A DNA stretch of 64,000 bases from Lepidostoma basale (GCA_022606425.2 JAHDVF020000051.1:248001-312000), one strand, 5' to 3'; positions 1-9,866 are shown, counted from the stretch's first letter. Translations and numbers: made by a program. The notes: generated by a model from the sequence alone, not told the origin.

Positions 1-172
1 AGGAAAACGTGGCACAATCAAATAAATCAAATAGTGAATGACACGGTGCATGACACGATGTATTAATGTTGAGGAAGCGAGAGAAATATGTCAGGAAAGA
101 AAAGTGTGGAAGTCCATTCTTTCTGCCTACCCCTTCGGGGAGACGGCGTGATGGTTAGTTAATTAGTTAGTT
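1..172 (+). mobile_element. 3' end of a TTAG-tailed LINE
   Basis: This is the last part of a non-LTR retrotransposon reverse-transcriptase ORF and its 3' end. The reading resembles a GRPRKTWHDQINQ segment followed by a segment ending near QSILSAYPFGETA. It finishes with tandem TTAG units at about 155-172. At least seven copies of the same 3' end occur in this window on both strands. The copy is cut by the window edge. Confidence 0.75.
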
Positions 173-204
173 ATCAAAGAGTCAAAAATATCGAGTGGTA
201 ATTT

Positions 205-1070
205 GTTTAAATGGATACGATTTTCAACCTCATTATGGATGAAATAATAGATGTCACATCACTTGGTTTGGGATACTGCATAGGGAAGGATGTAGTGAGC
301 GTCATATGCTACGCGGACGATGCTGCACTGATAGCAGAGTCGGAAGACGAACTGCAAAGACTTTTAAATGGATTTCAGACATCGGCCGCCAACTTCAATA
401 TGATGATCTCAGTTGAAAAGACAAAAACCGTGACATTCTCAAAATAACCCTTAGGATGCAAGTTATCCTAAAATGACAGAATGCTGGAACAGGTTGCAAA
501 GTTTAGATATCTGGGAGTGGATCTGCTCAGTCAAAATGATCGTGTCAGTGAAACAATAGGACAAATCAACAAGGATTCGGCGGTATCAGGTTGTCTCAAG
601 GATATAATATGGAAAAACAAGTATATGAGAACTGACAGTAAGGTCAGAATATATAAAACCTGCGTAAGGCCTATACTGACATATAGCATTGAGACCAGAG
701 CGGATACCACAAGAACGAAGGTACGAACGAATACGGGTGACAGAGATGAGGACGCTGAGGATGATAGCAGGAAGAACTATTCGAGATAGGGTGAGGAACA
801 CGGCCATCCGCGATCTGCAAGGTGGAGGATATCGTGAGATGGGGCAGACAACGCAGAAGATACTGGAATGCGCACGTGCAGAGGATGGATCCCACCAGAA
901 TCCCACACGCTGTGGCGCATTAGATTCCTGCCGGCTGCCGTCCCCCCGGAAGACCGACGAAGAGATGGAGAGATAGCTGGGAGTCAACTTCCCAAGAGAG
1001 GCCTGATTTCAGGAACAGACCAAAGGTCTATAAGGAGAAGAAGAAGAAGGATACGATTATTTAAACAACG
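205..1070 (+). pseudogene. Non-LTR retrotransposon reverse transcriptase fragment
   Basis: The first ORF (211-447) holds the reverse-transcriptase catalytic motif YADDAALIAESEDELQ. Next come a FRYLGV block (from 481) and a VRPILTY block, then in another frame EMRTLRMIAGRTIRDRVRN (around 735-800). The protein is broken by stops and at least one frameshift, so it is a dead copy. The C-terminal 'GQTTQKILECARAEDGS' stretch matches debris at 47.9 kb. It ends in a GAAGAAG-rich tail near 1040. Confidence 0.75.
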
Positions 1071-1264
1071 ACATTAAATTACTGCTGATTGGCCAAACCC
1101 AAGCTGTAACCATACTTTTTCACAAACATGAATAGAAATCATGACATTCTCGTCCAATACAAGACAGTAGACACAAGGTTTTGGTGAACCCAGATAGTAA
1201 CCATACTTTTTTCACGCACAAGAACAAAAATTGACACTTTCTTGACCAGTAGCCACATATTTGA

Positions 1265-1730
1265 GTATTGGTGAATGAGGAGACCAAGAGTATGGTATTC
1301 TCTCGAGCTCAGGTGGGATGTAGCGTGTCTGTGGGGGTTGTTTCAGTGGAACAGGTGGAAAATTTTAGATATCCGGGTATGGGCTTGTGTGGGAAAACGT
1401 GTGAAACTCAGAGTGTCAGAAATGAAGACGCTCAGAAATATATCTGGCAAGACACTGCAAGAGAGGATAATGAATACACGGATAAGGGAGATATGCCAGG
1501 TCGAGGATGTCTTTAGGTGGGGAAGGCAAAGGAGAAGATACTGGTATGCACACGTGAGGAGAATGGATCCATCCAGACTCCCCTTCATTGTGTTGCACGG
1601 CCAGCCCCAAGGTAGACGACCCCCGGGCAGACCACCAAAGAGATGGATCGACAGCTGGGAGTCGACTTCGCAGGAGGCTAATTCCTCTTAAGAAACAGGC
1701 CACTAGGCCTACACTTAGAATAAGAAGAAG
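1265..1730 (+). pseudogene. Second LINE reverse-transcriptase C-terminal fragment
   Basis: Contains EMKTLRNISGKTLQERIMN and YWYAHVRRMDPSRLP, followed by a proline/arginine-rich tail RPPGRPPKRWIDSWEST and a GAAGAAGG tail. It is the same family as 205-1070 and 38697-38970. Frames shift at about 1300 and 1420. It lies just downstream, in minus-strand terms, of the dehydrogenase exon at 1768. Confidence 0.65.
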
Positions 1731-1767
1731 GTGAATGAGGAATACGCGAAGAAGATCACAATGTCAC

Positions 1768-2004
1768 CTGAAGAGATTGGTGTACGTGAAGCCAGGGCAC
1801 AGGACGAAGACGTCTATTCCTCTACCGCGGGTCCTTTCAGCCAGGCCTCCCCCAAAGTAGATGTTCATCAGTTTGGAATTGGCGTAGGCAGGGTCTTCGC
1901 GGCTCCTCGGGCTCTTCTTGATTTCCTCCAGCCTCCTCTCCGAGTTCAAGTCGTCCAGGTCTATTTTGCCATCCTTGTACAGCTGGGACGACACGATCAC
2001 CACC
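1768..2004 (-). CDS. Retinol-dehydrogenase-like SDR, exon 3 in window (catalytic Tyr/Lys)
   Basis: Third exon seen of a short-chain dehydrogenase/reductase. It begins after a TTTTTCCAG acceptor (AG at 2006-2005) and ends before a GTGACA donor (1767). The incoming phase of two bases matches exon 2 exactly, giving the junction PSR-VVIVSSQLY. It carries the catalytic motif DPAYANSKLMN (YxxxK) and the downstream VLCPGFTYTN block (PG motif). These are typical of NADP-dependent retinol dehydrogenases 11-14, which oxidise or reduce retinoids and other lipid alcohols or aldehydes at ER or mitochondrial membranes; the substrate here is unknown. The gene continues beyond the left edge, because the usual C-terminal 80-100 residues are missing. 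Confidence 0.9.
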
Positions 2005-2183
2005 CTGGAAAAACTTCACACTGATCTATCCTGCCACACTTCTCTCTAGCTTATTATTAAGGGGAGCAAACCCTTCACAATTTTTTTTAAATCGCTATTT
2101 ATTCCCCTCATATTTCGATAGCATAATATATTGTGAAAATATCGGAAAGAGGAAAAATTTCAATAATAAATATTAATGGAACA

Positions 2184-3130
2184 CAAACAAACAAACCATT
2201 ACGCCGTTTCCCCGCAGGGGTAGGCAGAGAGAATTGACCGCCACACTACTTTACCCTGGCAAACCTCCATAGATTCTTCCACATTCATACACGCACGTCG
2301 TTCCTCCAACTTTTAACATGACCAACCTTTAAAATTTGATTAATTTGGTCATGCCATGTTTTCCTCGGTCTGCCTCGACTCCGTACTCCATTTACATCAT
2401 TTACGTATACTTTGTTAACCATTCTTTCTCCATCTATACGTTCCATATGTCCGAATCATTGCAGCGATCCTTTCATAATTTTGTTCATAATACCTTCTTC
2501 CGCTCTACATTCCTTTCTTATATCAACATTTGAGATTCTGTCATGTATCGTTCTACCACACATACATTTTAGGGACCTCATCTCTACTACATTTAGTTTG
2601 CTCTCATCCTTCTTCTGCCAGTTCTATGCTTCGCTTCCATATCTTCGGACCAGAACTCCATTGTGAACGACCGTTTTCGCTTTCATTGATAAATTATTGT
2701 TTCCAATAACTATTTTGAAAGCTCCATTCACTTTTTTACCCGCACCAATCCTTCTTTCGACGTCACTATCTGTTCAGCCATCCGCTGTGAACATGCTACC
2801 TAAATACACAAATTCACCCACCTGCTCCAAATTCTCTTCGTTCACACTTACGAGTATGTTACAAATTGTCATTTGCTCTTCCCTTTCAAAAACCATCACC
2901 TTTGACTTTCCGACATTCATCATTACATCATTTGACTTGCATACCTCATACGTTCTCGACACCAAGACTTGTAATTCGTCCGCACTATCCGCAACGAGAA
3001 CGGCATCGTCCGCGTAAAGCAGACAATTTACAGACAAATCACTCATCTTAGCACCAGCATTTATTCCTTTCAATTCTTTCATAAACTTGTCCATATACAG
3101 ATTGAACAACCATGGAGACATCACGCAGCC
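2184..3130 (-). pseudogene. AAAC-tailed LINE, 5'-truncated, with YADD reverse transcriptase
   Basis: Minus-strand LINE. Its 3' tail is a run of CAAA units near 2184-2200, followed inward by the conserved 3' block (CCCGCAGGGGTAGGCAG). The longest open piece (2774-3124) includes MSPWLFNLYMDKF, LLYADDAVLVADSADELQ and the FVYLGSMFTADG block, so fingers and palm are represented. Downstream frames are broken. It is 5'-truncated at the boundary with the SINE piece at 3131. Confidence 0.75.
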
Positions 3131-3172
3131 ATTTTATTACGCGAATTCGACACCTGACCAAAGACAGTGTGA
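3131..3172 (-). mobile_element. tRNA-derived SINE, body part (split copy)
   Basis: Reads on the minus strand as a GTCACACTGTCTTTGG block, then ATAAAATGGC. It continues the SINE head at 6998-7060, from which it is separated by two Harbinger insertions. Similar bodies lie at 19440-19490 and 43030-43130. Confidence 0.65.
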
Positions 3173-4235
3173 CAGCTCGTTCCCACTTGCCGGACGTCGG
3201 ATCCGTTTTTTAATCGGATGCCGGCGCCTTCTGTTCACACTTACCGATTATTAATCGGCTGCCGGCCACGGTCGAAGCTGGACACTCTACGCGAGACGAC
3301 TGTGCACGATGGACGTCGACGAAGTTGTTGTGATGTATTATTATTTAAAAAGAAAACAAATAAAGACAGCTAAGGAAAGAAAATATTGGAATCTTGGCCA
3401 AGAACTATAACATATAATATTTAAATTCAGTAATAATAAAAACAAAATTACCATTTTTTCAAACATTATATATGAATATGTAAGCGATAATAAAATTTAA
3501 AATCCATTGTATTAAATACGAACCTCCAAGAATACCTGTAATACCAATATTTAAATTTTGAAAATTTTACATAAATATTTGAAGATTATTTTTGTACAGA
3601 ATCATGTTTACCACCCCTGATCTGTATGTATATAAAGGACTAAGTTTACAATAGTGTCACCAGTCTGTCGATGCCAGCGAGCCTGGCGAAACCGGTCGCT
3701 GTCTAAATAAAGACAAAAGTGGAAGTAGTTAAAAATAACATCGTTTTATTTAATTATTATTTAAAATGAACTTTCAACAAGAGATTTCAGTAAAATCATT
3801 TGATTATCTTACAAGATTTAGAGATTGCATTTGTACTGAAGAAAGGTTGTCGATATTTCTATGGTAAGATAATTATACCAATTAATTTCTTTAAAGGAAA
3901 ATATAAAAAAGTCACTTTTAGTTCACACGTATTTATTTAAAGAAAAAACTTAATAAGAAATAACGCACGCACGGGCGGAACAAGGGGTAGCGGGGAGAGG
4001 GTTGTCGGACCCGGCATCCGGCAAGTGTGAACAGCTCCATACTTACTCATAGGCGAGCGAGATCCGACCCGATTTTTTTCCGGACGTAGACGGCTGGCAA
4101 AACACCCGGCATTTCTTGTCGGCTCCGACAAAAAATCGGGTTCCGGCAAGTGTGAATAGCTCCATATAAAATGTTCTGCCACTGGAACATCCGATTAAAA
4201 ACCGGACCCGACACCCGACAAGTGGGAACGGGCTC
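3173..4235. mobile_element. Non-autonomous PIF/Harbinger element (H1)
   Basis: Its terminal inverted repeats start CAGCTCGTTCCCACTTG and end CAAGTGGGAACGGGCTC. It is flanked by TGA at 3170-3172 and 4236-4238, the 3-bp target duplication expected for Harbinger. The 5' 220 bp and 3' 350 bp are close to element H2, but most of the transposase and MADF coding sequence is deleted. A foreign LTR-like block sits at about 3392-3775. Confidence 0.85.
3392..3775 (+). repeat. LTR-like insertion in H1
   Basis: This stretch is absent from the sister element H2. It has a TATA-like box (TATATAAAGG near 3630), a CAGTCTGTCGATGCCAG segment and a polyadenylation signal (AATAAA near 3706). The same sequence recurs at 63785-64000 and, in part and inverted, at 26640-26715. 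Promoter plus AATAAA fits an LTR, but TG..CA ends are not clear, so the class is uncertain. Confidence 0.45.
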
Positions 4236-4381
4236 TGACAATTACAGCTCGTTCCCACTTGCCGGACGTCGGATCCGTTTTTTAATCGGATGCCGGCGCC
4301 TTCTGTTCACACTTATCCGTTTTTTAATCGGTTGCCGGCCCCGGTCGAAGCTGGACACTCTACGCGAGACGACTGTGCACG

Positions 4382-4677
4382 ATGGACGTCGACGAAGTTG
4401 TTGTGATGTATTATTATTTAAAAAGAAAACAAATAAAGACAGCTGAGAAAAGAAAATATTGGGTGCATCCAATCCTGAGGGAAAGATTTACTTTGGGTAC
4501 ATTTCAGAACTTAATAACAGAATTGAGAAGTGACGAAATTAAGTTTTTCAATTATTTTAGGATGTCATTAACTACATTCAACCATCTACTGACTCCAATA
4601 TCAGTGAGCATAAACTACCAAAATACAAGATTACGAGACTGCATTTGTACTGAAGAAAGATTGTCGATATTTCTAAG
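4382..4677 (+). CDS. Harbinger transposase, exon 1
   Basis: Starts at the ATG of MDVDEVVVMYYYLKRK and ends before a GTAAAT donor at 4678. It encodes the N-terminal domain (ERFTLGTFQNLITELR, FFNYFRMSLTTF) and ends ...ERLSIFL plus two bases. Exon 2 supplies the next base and continues RYCASGCSF, the family's usual 'RLa..LRyLAtG' block. Element H1 carries a diverged copy of the same exon. The intron that follows (4678-5505) contains the whole of exon 2 of the antisense MADF gene. Confidence 0.85.
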
Positions 4678-4794
4678 GTAAATACCAATTAATTTGTTTA
4701 AAGGAAAATATAAAACTTTTAGTTCACACGTATTTATTTAAAAAAAAATAACTTTAGTTATTACATATTTATAACATATTTAAGTAAGTAGACT

Positions 4795-5444
4795 TTAAAA
4801 ATTACTAAAATTTAACTCCGAATCTTGCGTGGAATCTTGTTGTGACCAAGCAGGTGATGCTGGTTCGACGGGTTGGCGTATCGAATATACATATCCACCT
4901 GAAGGGAGCATATTCTGGTTTCCTGGAGGGTGCACATTCGGGTTTTGTGACGAATTTGCAGAATATTGCATGTGATCTCTTGAGTGTGAATGCCAACTAT
5001 AATTTGATAAACCACTATCACGCTGCTTTTTGATTTTTTGGATCAGTGATAGCACGCCTGATTGAAACTCTAAAGTTTCATCATCATCAAAAGACGTAAC
5101 GCTCGGCAGAACACCTTTGAAAAAGGAGAGCATTGGATGTTCTTCGCCTTTGTCTGTTGATAGTCTGTTTTCTAAGAACTGGCTCATTTTCTCATCCAGG
5201 TTCATTAGCTTTTGCTTTTTGGAAATATTCGTACTTGTTGGTATGGCTGCTGGCCCCTGGACATGTATCTTGACAGAGTCATGAGTGTGATTAGGCTCAG
5301 CTACTTTTTGCAAAAAACTCATCTGTCCTTTATATGCATATGGTTTCGAAAATTTCGCCCCGGCTCCGGATTTTTTGACATCATTGTTTTTTGCTCGCAT
5401 CCAGCCGTCTCGCAAATTCGACCACTTTGTAGATACTAGTTTAC
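4795..5444 (-). CDS. Harbinger MADF-BESS protein, exon 2
   Basis: Follows an acceptor AATTGCAG (AG at 5446-5445) in phase with exon 1, joining ...QKCG to KLVSTKWSNLRDGW, the second half of a MADF domain. A serine/proline-rich linker comes next, then a BESS-type motif (MLSFFKGVLPSV...SLIQKIKKQ) and a glutamine/asparagine-rich tail ending ELNFSNF. In Harbinger elements such MADF/Myb-like proteins bind DNA and help transposase reach the nucleus and the ends. The frame is open throughout. It lies entirely inside the intron of the plus-strand transposase. Confidence 0.85.
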
Positions 5445-5505
5445 CTGCAATTAAAATAGGTACATATAGAAATTTTAGCATCATAGCTACTTTATTATTT
5501 TACAG

Positions 5506-6390
5506 ATATTGTGCATCGGGTTGTTCCTTCAAAGAATTGCACTACAGTTACAGAGTTGGTGTGTCAACTATTAGTAAGATCTGCAAAGAAATTAGTTCCA
5601 CTATCTGGGATGTATTAAGACACGGAAACTTCCTGATAATGAGAGTAAATGGTTGGAAATTGCAAAGAGTTTTGATATTAAAACCAATTTTCCGCACTGT
5701 CTTGGAGCCGTTGATGGTAAGCACATAAGAGTGGTGAAACCAAATAATAGTGGCTCCATGTATTTTAATTACAAAGATTATTTCTCATTTGTTTTACTCG
5801 CCGTTGTTGATGCAGAATATCGTTTTATTTTTATGAGTGTTGGCTCATATGGAAAAGAATGTGATTCCTCGATATTCAAGGAGTCGACCATGTGGAAAAA
5901 AATGAATGATGGTAGTTTAAATATACCAAAATCAAGGCCTCTACATGCAACACTTCAAAAAGATATGCCGTATGTTCTCGTGGGCGATGAGGCTTTCCCA
6001 CTGTCAACAAATTTGTTGAGACCTTTTGGAGGCACTCATTTGGACTATATGAAAAAAATATTTAACTATCGTTTAAGTCGGGCAAGAAGGTACGTTGAAT
6101 GTGCTTTCGGTATTTTAGCCAATAAATGGAGAATATTTCATCGACCACTGGATGTCCACCCAGACACGGCTATCGAAATTGTAAAAGCGTGTACAGTGTT
6201 ACATAATTTTGTAAGGGAAAAGGACGGACTGAACTTTGAAGATATTCAGTATGCGGTAGAGAATCCGATGGAAGAACAAGTACAACTGCACAACTGTTAT
6301 CCACGTGGTGGTCCTATTGCAAATGATAGAATTTGCGAACTACTTCATTTCAACAATAGGTTCGGTGCCTTGGCAACCAGAAGCGCATGA
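5506..6390 (+). pseudogene. Harbinger transposase, exon 2 (DDE_Tnp_4), frameshifted
   Basis: Starts after TATTTTACAG and continues exon 1 as RYCASGCSFKELHYSYRVG. The frame is lost near 5615-5622 and resumes one frame away as KLPDNESKWLEIAKSF, consistent with one missing base. After that the DDE nuclease is intact: first Asp in CLGAVDGKHI, second in VLVGDEAFPLSTN, Glu in RRYVECAFGILANKW. It ends at 6390 with ...FGALATRSA. The family cuts and pastes DNA at 3-bp TWA-like targets. It lies inside the intron of the antisense MADF gene. Confidence 0.88.
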
Positions 6391-6473
6391 TTCATATGTT
6401 TATGTTTTGGATTTTACGTATAGATACTCGTATGTACTTAACCTATTTTTAAATAAAATACTTAGACACTTAC

Positions 6474-6660
6474 CACATTTTTGTCTTTCTTTTTCGTCTA
6501 AATTGTCAAAATCAGGTATGAGTAGGCAGCAAACTTCTCGCCAAGCAGATATTTTCAATTGCTTATCTTTATATTCATTTAAAGTTTTGTCCCAAAGGAC
6601 ACCTCTTTCCTGAACTAGTGTGATCAATTCTTCAGGGTTTATACTCGTATTTGTTTCCAT
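6474..6660 (-). CDS. Harbinger MADF-BESS protein, exon 1
   Basis: The start ATG at 6660 gives METNTSINPEELITLV, then the first half of a MADF domain (ERGVLWDKTLNEYKDK, ISAWREVC). It ends before a GTAAGTG donor at 6473 and joins exon 2 (5444) in phase. The intervening 1029-bp intron contains transposase exon 2. An upstream in-frame extension reaches the transposon end but has no initiation context I can defend. Confidence 0.85.
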
Positions 6661-6997
6661 TATTACGAAATAACAAACGTGCGTACAATAAAAAACACAA
6701 CAACTCTGCTTGCGCGCCGCGATGTATGTGAGCGGTGAGCGCGATCGCAGAACAAGGGGTAGCGGGGGGAGGGTTGCCGGGCCCGACATCCGGCAAGTGT
6801 GAACAGCATAGGCGAGCGAGATCCGACCCGATTTTTTTCCGGACGCAGACGGCTGGCAAAACACCCGGCATTTCTTGTCGGCTCCGATTAAAAATCGGGT
6901 TCCGGCAAGTGTGAATAGCTCCATATAAAATGTTCTGCCACTGGAACATCCGATTAAAAACCGGACCCTACACCCGACAAGTGGGAACGGGCTCTTA

Positions 6998-7062
6998 CAC
7001 TACCATCGCCGGGAATCGAACCCGAGACCCGTCTGTCTTAGCGGTTGCTACTCCGCCACTAT
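6998..7062 (-). mobile_element. tRNA-derived SINE, head (split copy)
   Basis: On the minus strand it shows an A-box-like GTGGCGGAGTAGCAAC and a B box GGGTTCGATTCCC, followed by CGGCGATGGTAGTG. It lacks a pairing acceptor stem, so it is a SINE head and not a working tRNA. Removing both Harbinger elements and their duplications joins it directly to 3131-3172. A sister head lies at 22466-22545. Confidence 0.75.
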
Positions 7063-7100
7063 TATTGATTAGATATATGATTAGATATTATGTCTGTTAC

Positions 7101-7336
7101 CTGCTGGGTGCAGCGGCTTCCAGCCTATCCAGCAGCAGGTTGGTCAAGAGGAAGGGGGCGACGTGGTTCACCCCGAAGTTGATCTCGAGCCCGTCCATAG
7201 TCTTCTCCCCCAGCACCGTGGGCACCGCTACTCCTGCATTGTTGATCAGCACGTCGATCTTGTCAAAACCAATCTTCACAGTCTCCACGAACTTGCGCAC
7301 GGACTCCAGCGAAGACAGGTCGACTGGCATTGCAAT
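7101..7336 (-). CDS. Retinol-dehydrogenase-like SDR, exon 2
   Basis: Acceptor TATTTTCCAG before 7336 and donor GTAACA after 7101. It continues exon 1 in phase 0 as IAMPVDLSSLESVRKF and ends APS plus two bases. It holds the SDR motifs DLSS (the Asp that helps bind the adenine ring) and NNAG in VLINNAGVAVPT, plus NFGVNHVAPFLLT, whose Asn sits where SDRs have their active-site Asn. LINE debris begins only about 50 bp upstream. Confidence 0.92.
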
Positions 7337-7384
7337 CTGGAAAATAATCCAGATACATAATCCCAGTTGGTACTTATGCTCTTG

Positions 7385-7770
7385 AAACTGTAACATCGTC
7401 CAAACAAAGTGCCGAAAAACTACGAGTGACCCAAAGAAACACGAAAAGAGCCATGTTAGGAATAAGCCTAAGAGACGGAGTCAGAAACGATGAGAGAAAA
7501 AACAAAGACACCATCCACCGAGTAGTGGCAATGGGCAGGTCACATAGCCAGAAGCTCAGGTGAAAAATGGACAAGAAGACTGCTGACTTGGAGACCGTGG
7601 ACGGCAAAGAGAAGTGCAAGACGACCGCAACTACGGTGGAAGGATGATCTGAACAGACACGTCGGAATAACCTGGATGGTCTGCACAAGACAGGGTGACA
7701 TGGAAACGAATGGAAGAGGCCTTTGTTTAGGAGTGGAAGGGAATAGGCTGAGGAAGAAGAAGATACTGTA
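7385..7770 (+). pseudogene. RTE-like LINE, 3' ORF fragment
   Basis: Frame-broken C-terminal reverse-transcriptase region readable as VTQRNTKRAMLGISLRDGVRN, then a WxWAGH-type block and a final GWTTWKRMEEAF-like block, ending with GAGGAAGAAG. This is the 'endonuclease-reverse transcriptase' type common in insect genomes. It meets the next LINE tail to tail at about 7770. Confidence 0.6.
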
Positions 7771-8345
7771 CTTATTTGCTTAAACAGCGGCTATCGTTCA
7801 CTGCAGGACATAGACCTCCCCAAACTTCTCCACGTATTCATGAATTGTGCCTTTCGCATTCAATCACCAGTAAATTTTCAAATGTTATCGGACCATCGTG
7901 TGGGGGGTCACCCATTGTTTATTTTGTCCTCGTGAGGTCTCCGCTCCACCAAGCTTCTGGTCCATCTATTGTCTACCAATCTGGCAACATGTCCCGCAAA
8001 TGACCATTTAAGCTTCGCTACCCTTGCGACGACATCTGTTACTCCCGACCTTCTACGTATTTCAGTATTCCTTATCCGGTCTGAGAGTCTTACGTGTAGC
8101 ATGACTCTTTCGTGTTTCCTCTGTGACTACACGGAGTCTCCTTATTGTCGACTTATTGGAACTACGCATTGGTTATACATTCTGCGTTTCAGACTTTAGG
8201 GGATGTTACTGTTGAAGAATTTCTTCAGATTGCCATATGCCACCCACCCAAGACCGATTCTTCTCTGAAGCTCAGCAGTCTGGCTATCTCTGGAGAGTAA
8301 GATGTTGTGGCCCAGATACTTGTATTCATTAGATTCGATCAAGAT
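7771..8345 (-). pseudogene. RTE-like LINE, 3' ORF fragment, opposite strand
   Basis: Minus-strand reading gives KYLGHNILLSRD, then HVRLSDRIRNTEIRRRSGVTD and VARVAKLKWSFAGHVARL, and a terminal WRSLGRSMSC block, with several stops. It is the same family as 7385-7770 and 22790-23290. Its 3' end (CACTGCAGGACATAGACCTC, minus-strand complement) is a sequence widespread in lepidopteran LINEs. Confidence 0.65.
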
Positions 8346-8600
8346 ATATTCCACATATTATCGCCTTCACTTTCTGTTGTGTAGAGAAACCTATGGCTAA
8401 TACAACTAGATCTCTGAAAACCTAAAAACTCTTTCTTCTTGCTGTGACCTATGTGGTTCAAAGTGTTGCTCCTCCTGTGAGGTGGATTCCCAGCTGTCCT
8501 TCCATCTTCCACGAGGACGAGTTCCATGAAGCTGATTGTGCAGTGCAGTATAGGGGAGTCTGGTGGTGTCCATTCTTTGGACAATTCAATTCCAGACATA
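8345..8600 (-). pseudogene. LINE reverse-transcriptase C-terminal scrap
   Basis: The minus strand reads SKEWTPPDSPILHC and GRTAGNPPHRRSN, a frame-damaged version of the MDPSRLPFIVLHGQP / DSWESTSQE end seen at 1550-1690. Nothing upstream of it is preserved. Confidence 0.45.
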
Positions 8601-8620
8601 CAATTCCAGATCGTTTAGGG

Positions 8621-8803
8621 ACAGCCACACCGAAGTGTCAGGGTCGGAGGCTAGGTTGGCGTCTTTACGCAGATGGCTTGTGATCACCCGCTTGGCGCGA
8701 ACCTTATAGTGTGGCCGGTCCCATAGTACGCCCAGTGTACGCCATACGTTGGTTCGCCAGGTGTGCCCCTAGCCTCCGACCCGGGCACTTCGGTATGGCC
8801 GTA
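8621..8803. mobile_element. Short MITE with about 36-bp inverted ends
   Basis: The left arm contains CCGAAGTG...GGGTCGGAGGCTAGG and the right arm CCTAGCCTCCGACCC...CACTTCGG, so about 36 bp of each end pair. The centre holds GTGTGGCCGGTCCCATAGTA. A damaged relative lies at 27714-27865. No coding sequence; superfamily not assigned. Confidence 0.6.
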
Positions 8804-8869
8804 CAATTCATTGACAAAAGAAAAACCATGTGTGACACAATACGTGTGCAATTTGCTGTATTAATTATG

Positions 8870-8960
8870 AGGAACCTAGAGGTGTTCCAGGATAGATTTG
8901 TGTGGCGGTTCATTCTCTCTGCCTACTCCTTCGATGAAACGGCGTGATGGTTTGTTGTTG
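8870..8960 (+). mobile_element. LINE 3' tail (TTAG/TTTG type)
   Basis: Matches the shared 3' block (TGTGTGGCGGTTCATTCTCT, then GAAACGGCGTGATGG) followed by GTTGTTGTTTTT repeats. Only the last about 80 bp of the element remain. Confidence 0.55.
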
Positions 8961-9185
8961 TTTTTTTTGTTGTTGTATTTTTTGGTATTCGTAATTTTTT
9001 TTAATACAATATTATTTAAGATAAGTAGCCATGTATTTTCTCATAAAAAAAACATATTTCACAAGATAATCAATATTCACACGGACGGACGTATCCAATA
9101 TGCAACTTTATGACTCCAATAAAATCCAAAAACATCAAAACGAGGTGATAAATAATATACAGCGATGTGACGTGCATGCAATGCA

Positions 9186-9203
9186 CCGGTTCGCGCGAAC
9201 CGG
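9186..9203. repeat. Perfect 18-bp palindrome
   Basis: CCGGTTCGCGCGAACCGG is its own reverse complement and is CpG-rich in an AT-rich setting. No flanking feature explains it. Confidence 0.8.
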
Positions 9204-9286
9204 CCGATTGAATAATTTATTTTTAGACAAATGAGAGATAGCAAACGAATGACATTTAGGAGACGCGATTGGACATAAAACAACTA

Positions 9287-9866
9287 CAGTAGAACCAAGA
9301 TTATCCGGATTGGTCAAAATAAACAAAAAACAGCGGACGTGCTGATTTGCACGTCCGCTGTTTAGGTACGTGTTGGGAAAATCAGGAAATGAAGAAGTTG
9401 AAGAGTGTACTTTTATGTGGTTCATACAAAGACGATCATCTGGAGAGCCAATATCTGGTCCATTATTGTGTGAAAAGGCAATATTTTTCAATACAATGGA
9501 GGTTCCACATTCAAAGCAAGCTCGGGCTGGCTTAAAAAAATCAAAGGACGACATGGTGTCAGGGAACTTGAAATTTAGAGAAGTCTAAAAAAGCAGCAGA
9601 TAGATGGAGTTCTATAGATGTGTCAACTTTGAAAAAATCATGGAACAAAATTGAGAAAAGACCATCAGTAAGTTTCAGTAACGCAGTAGAAAGTGATATA
9701 GGAGACATCGCAGAAACAATAGCTCAAGTTTCAATATGTGCTGCTTGCGACGAAGAAGACGTAACTGAGTGGTTAAATTGCGATTTAAACGATCCTGGAT
9801 TCCAAATTTTGAATGATGAGGAAATAATTAAAGAAATATCTGCCTCAGAGGAACACGTTCAAGAAT
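9287..9866 (+). pseudogene. Tigger/pogo transposon, left part with deleted transposase
   Basis: The element begins after TA at 9285-9286 with CAGTAGAACCAAGATTATCC, a pogo/Tigger-like end. A CENP-B-type DNA-binding segment follows (FMWFIQRRSSGEPISGP, LLCEKAIFFN). It then jumps to the C-terminal part of the transposase (RWSSIDVSTLKKSWNKI ... WLNCDLNDPGF ... DEEIIKEI). The DDE catalytic core is deleted. A LINE inserted at about 9867 interrupts the C-terminus. Confidence 0.75.

Larger units (their letters stand above)
4245..6994. mobile_element. PIF/Harbinger transposon, near full length (H2)
   Basis: A 2750-bp element with inverted ends (CAGCTCGTTCCCACTTG / CAAGTGGGAACGGGCTC) and a TTA target duplication at 4242-4244 and 6995-6997. 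It carries a two-exon DDE transposase on the plus strand and a two-exon MADF-BESS gene on the minus strand; their exons lie in each other's introns. The transposase has one frameshift, so this copy is probably not autonomous. Confidence 0.92.

Noticed and set aside
155..172. Telomere-like TTAG repeats
   Set aside because: Insect telomeres are usually TTAGG; here TTAG units are the fixed 3' tails of a LINE family found on both strands.
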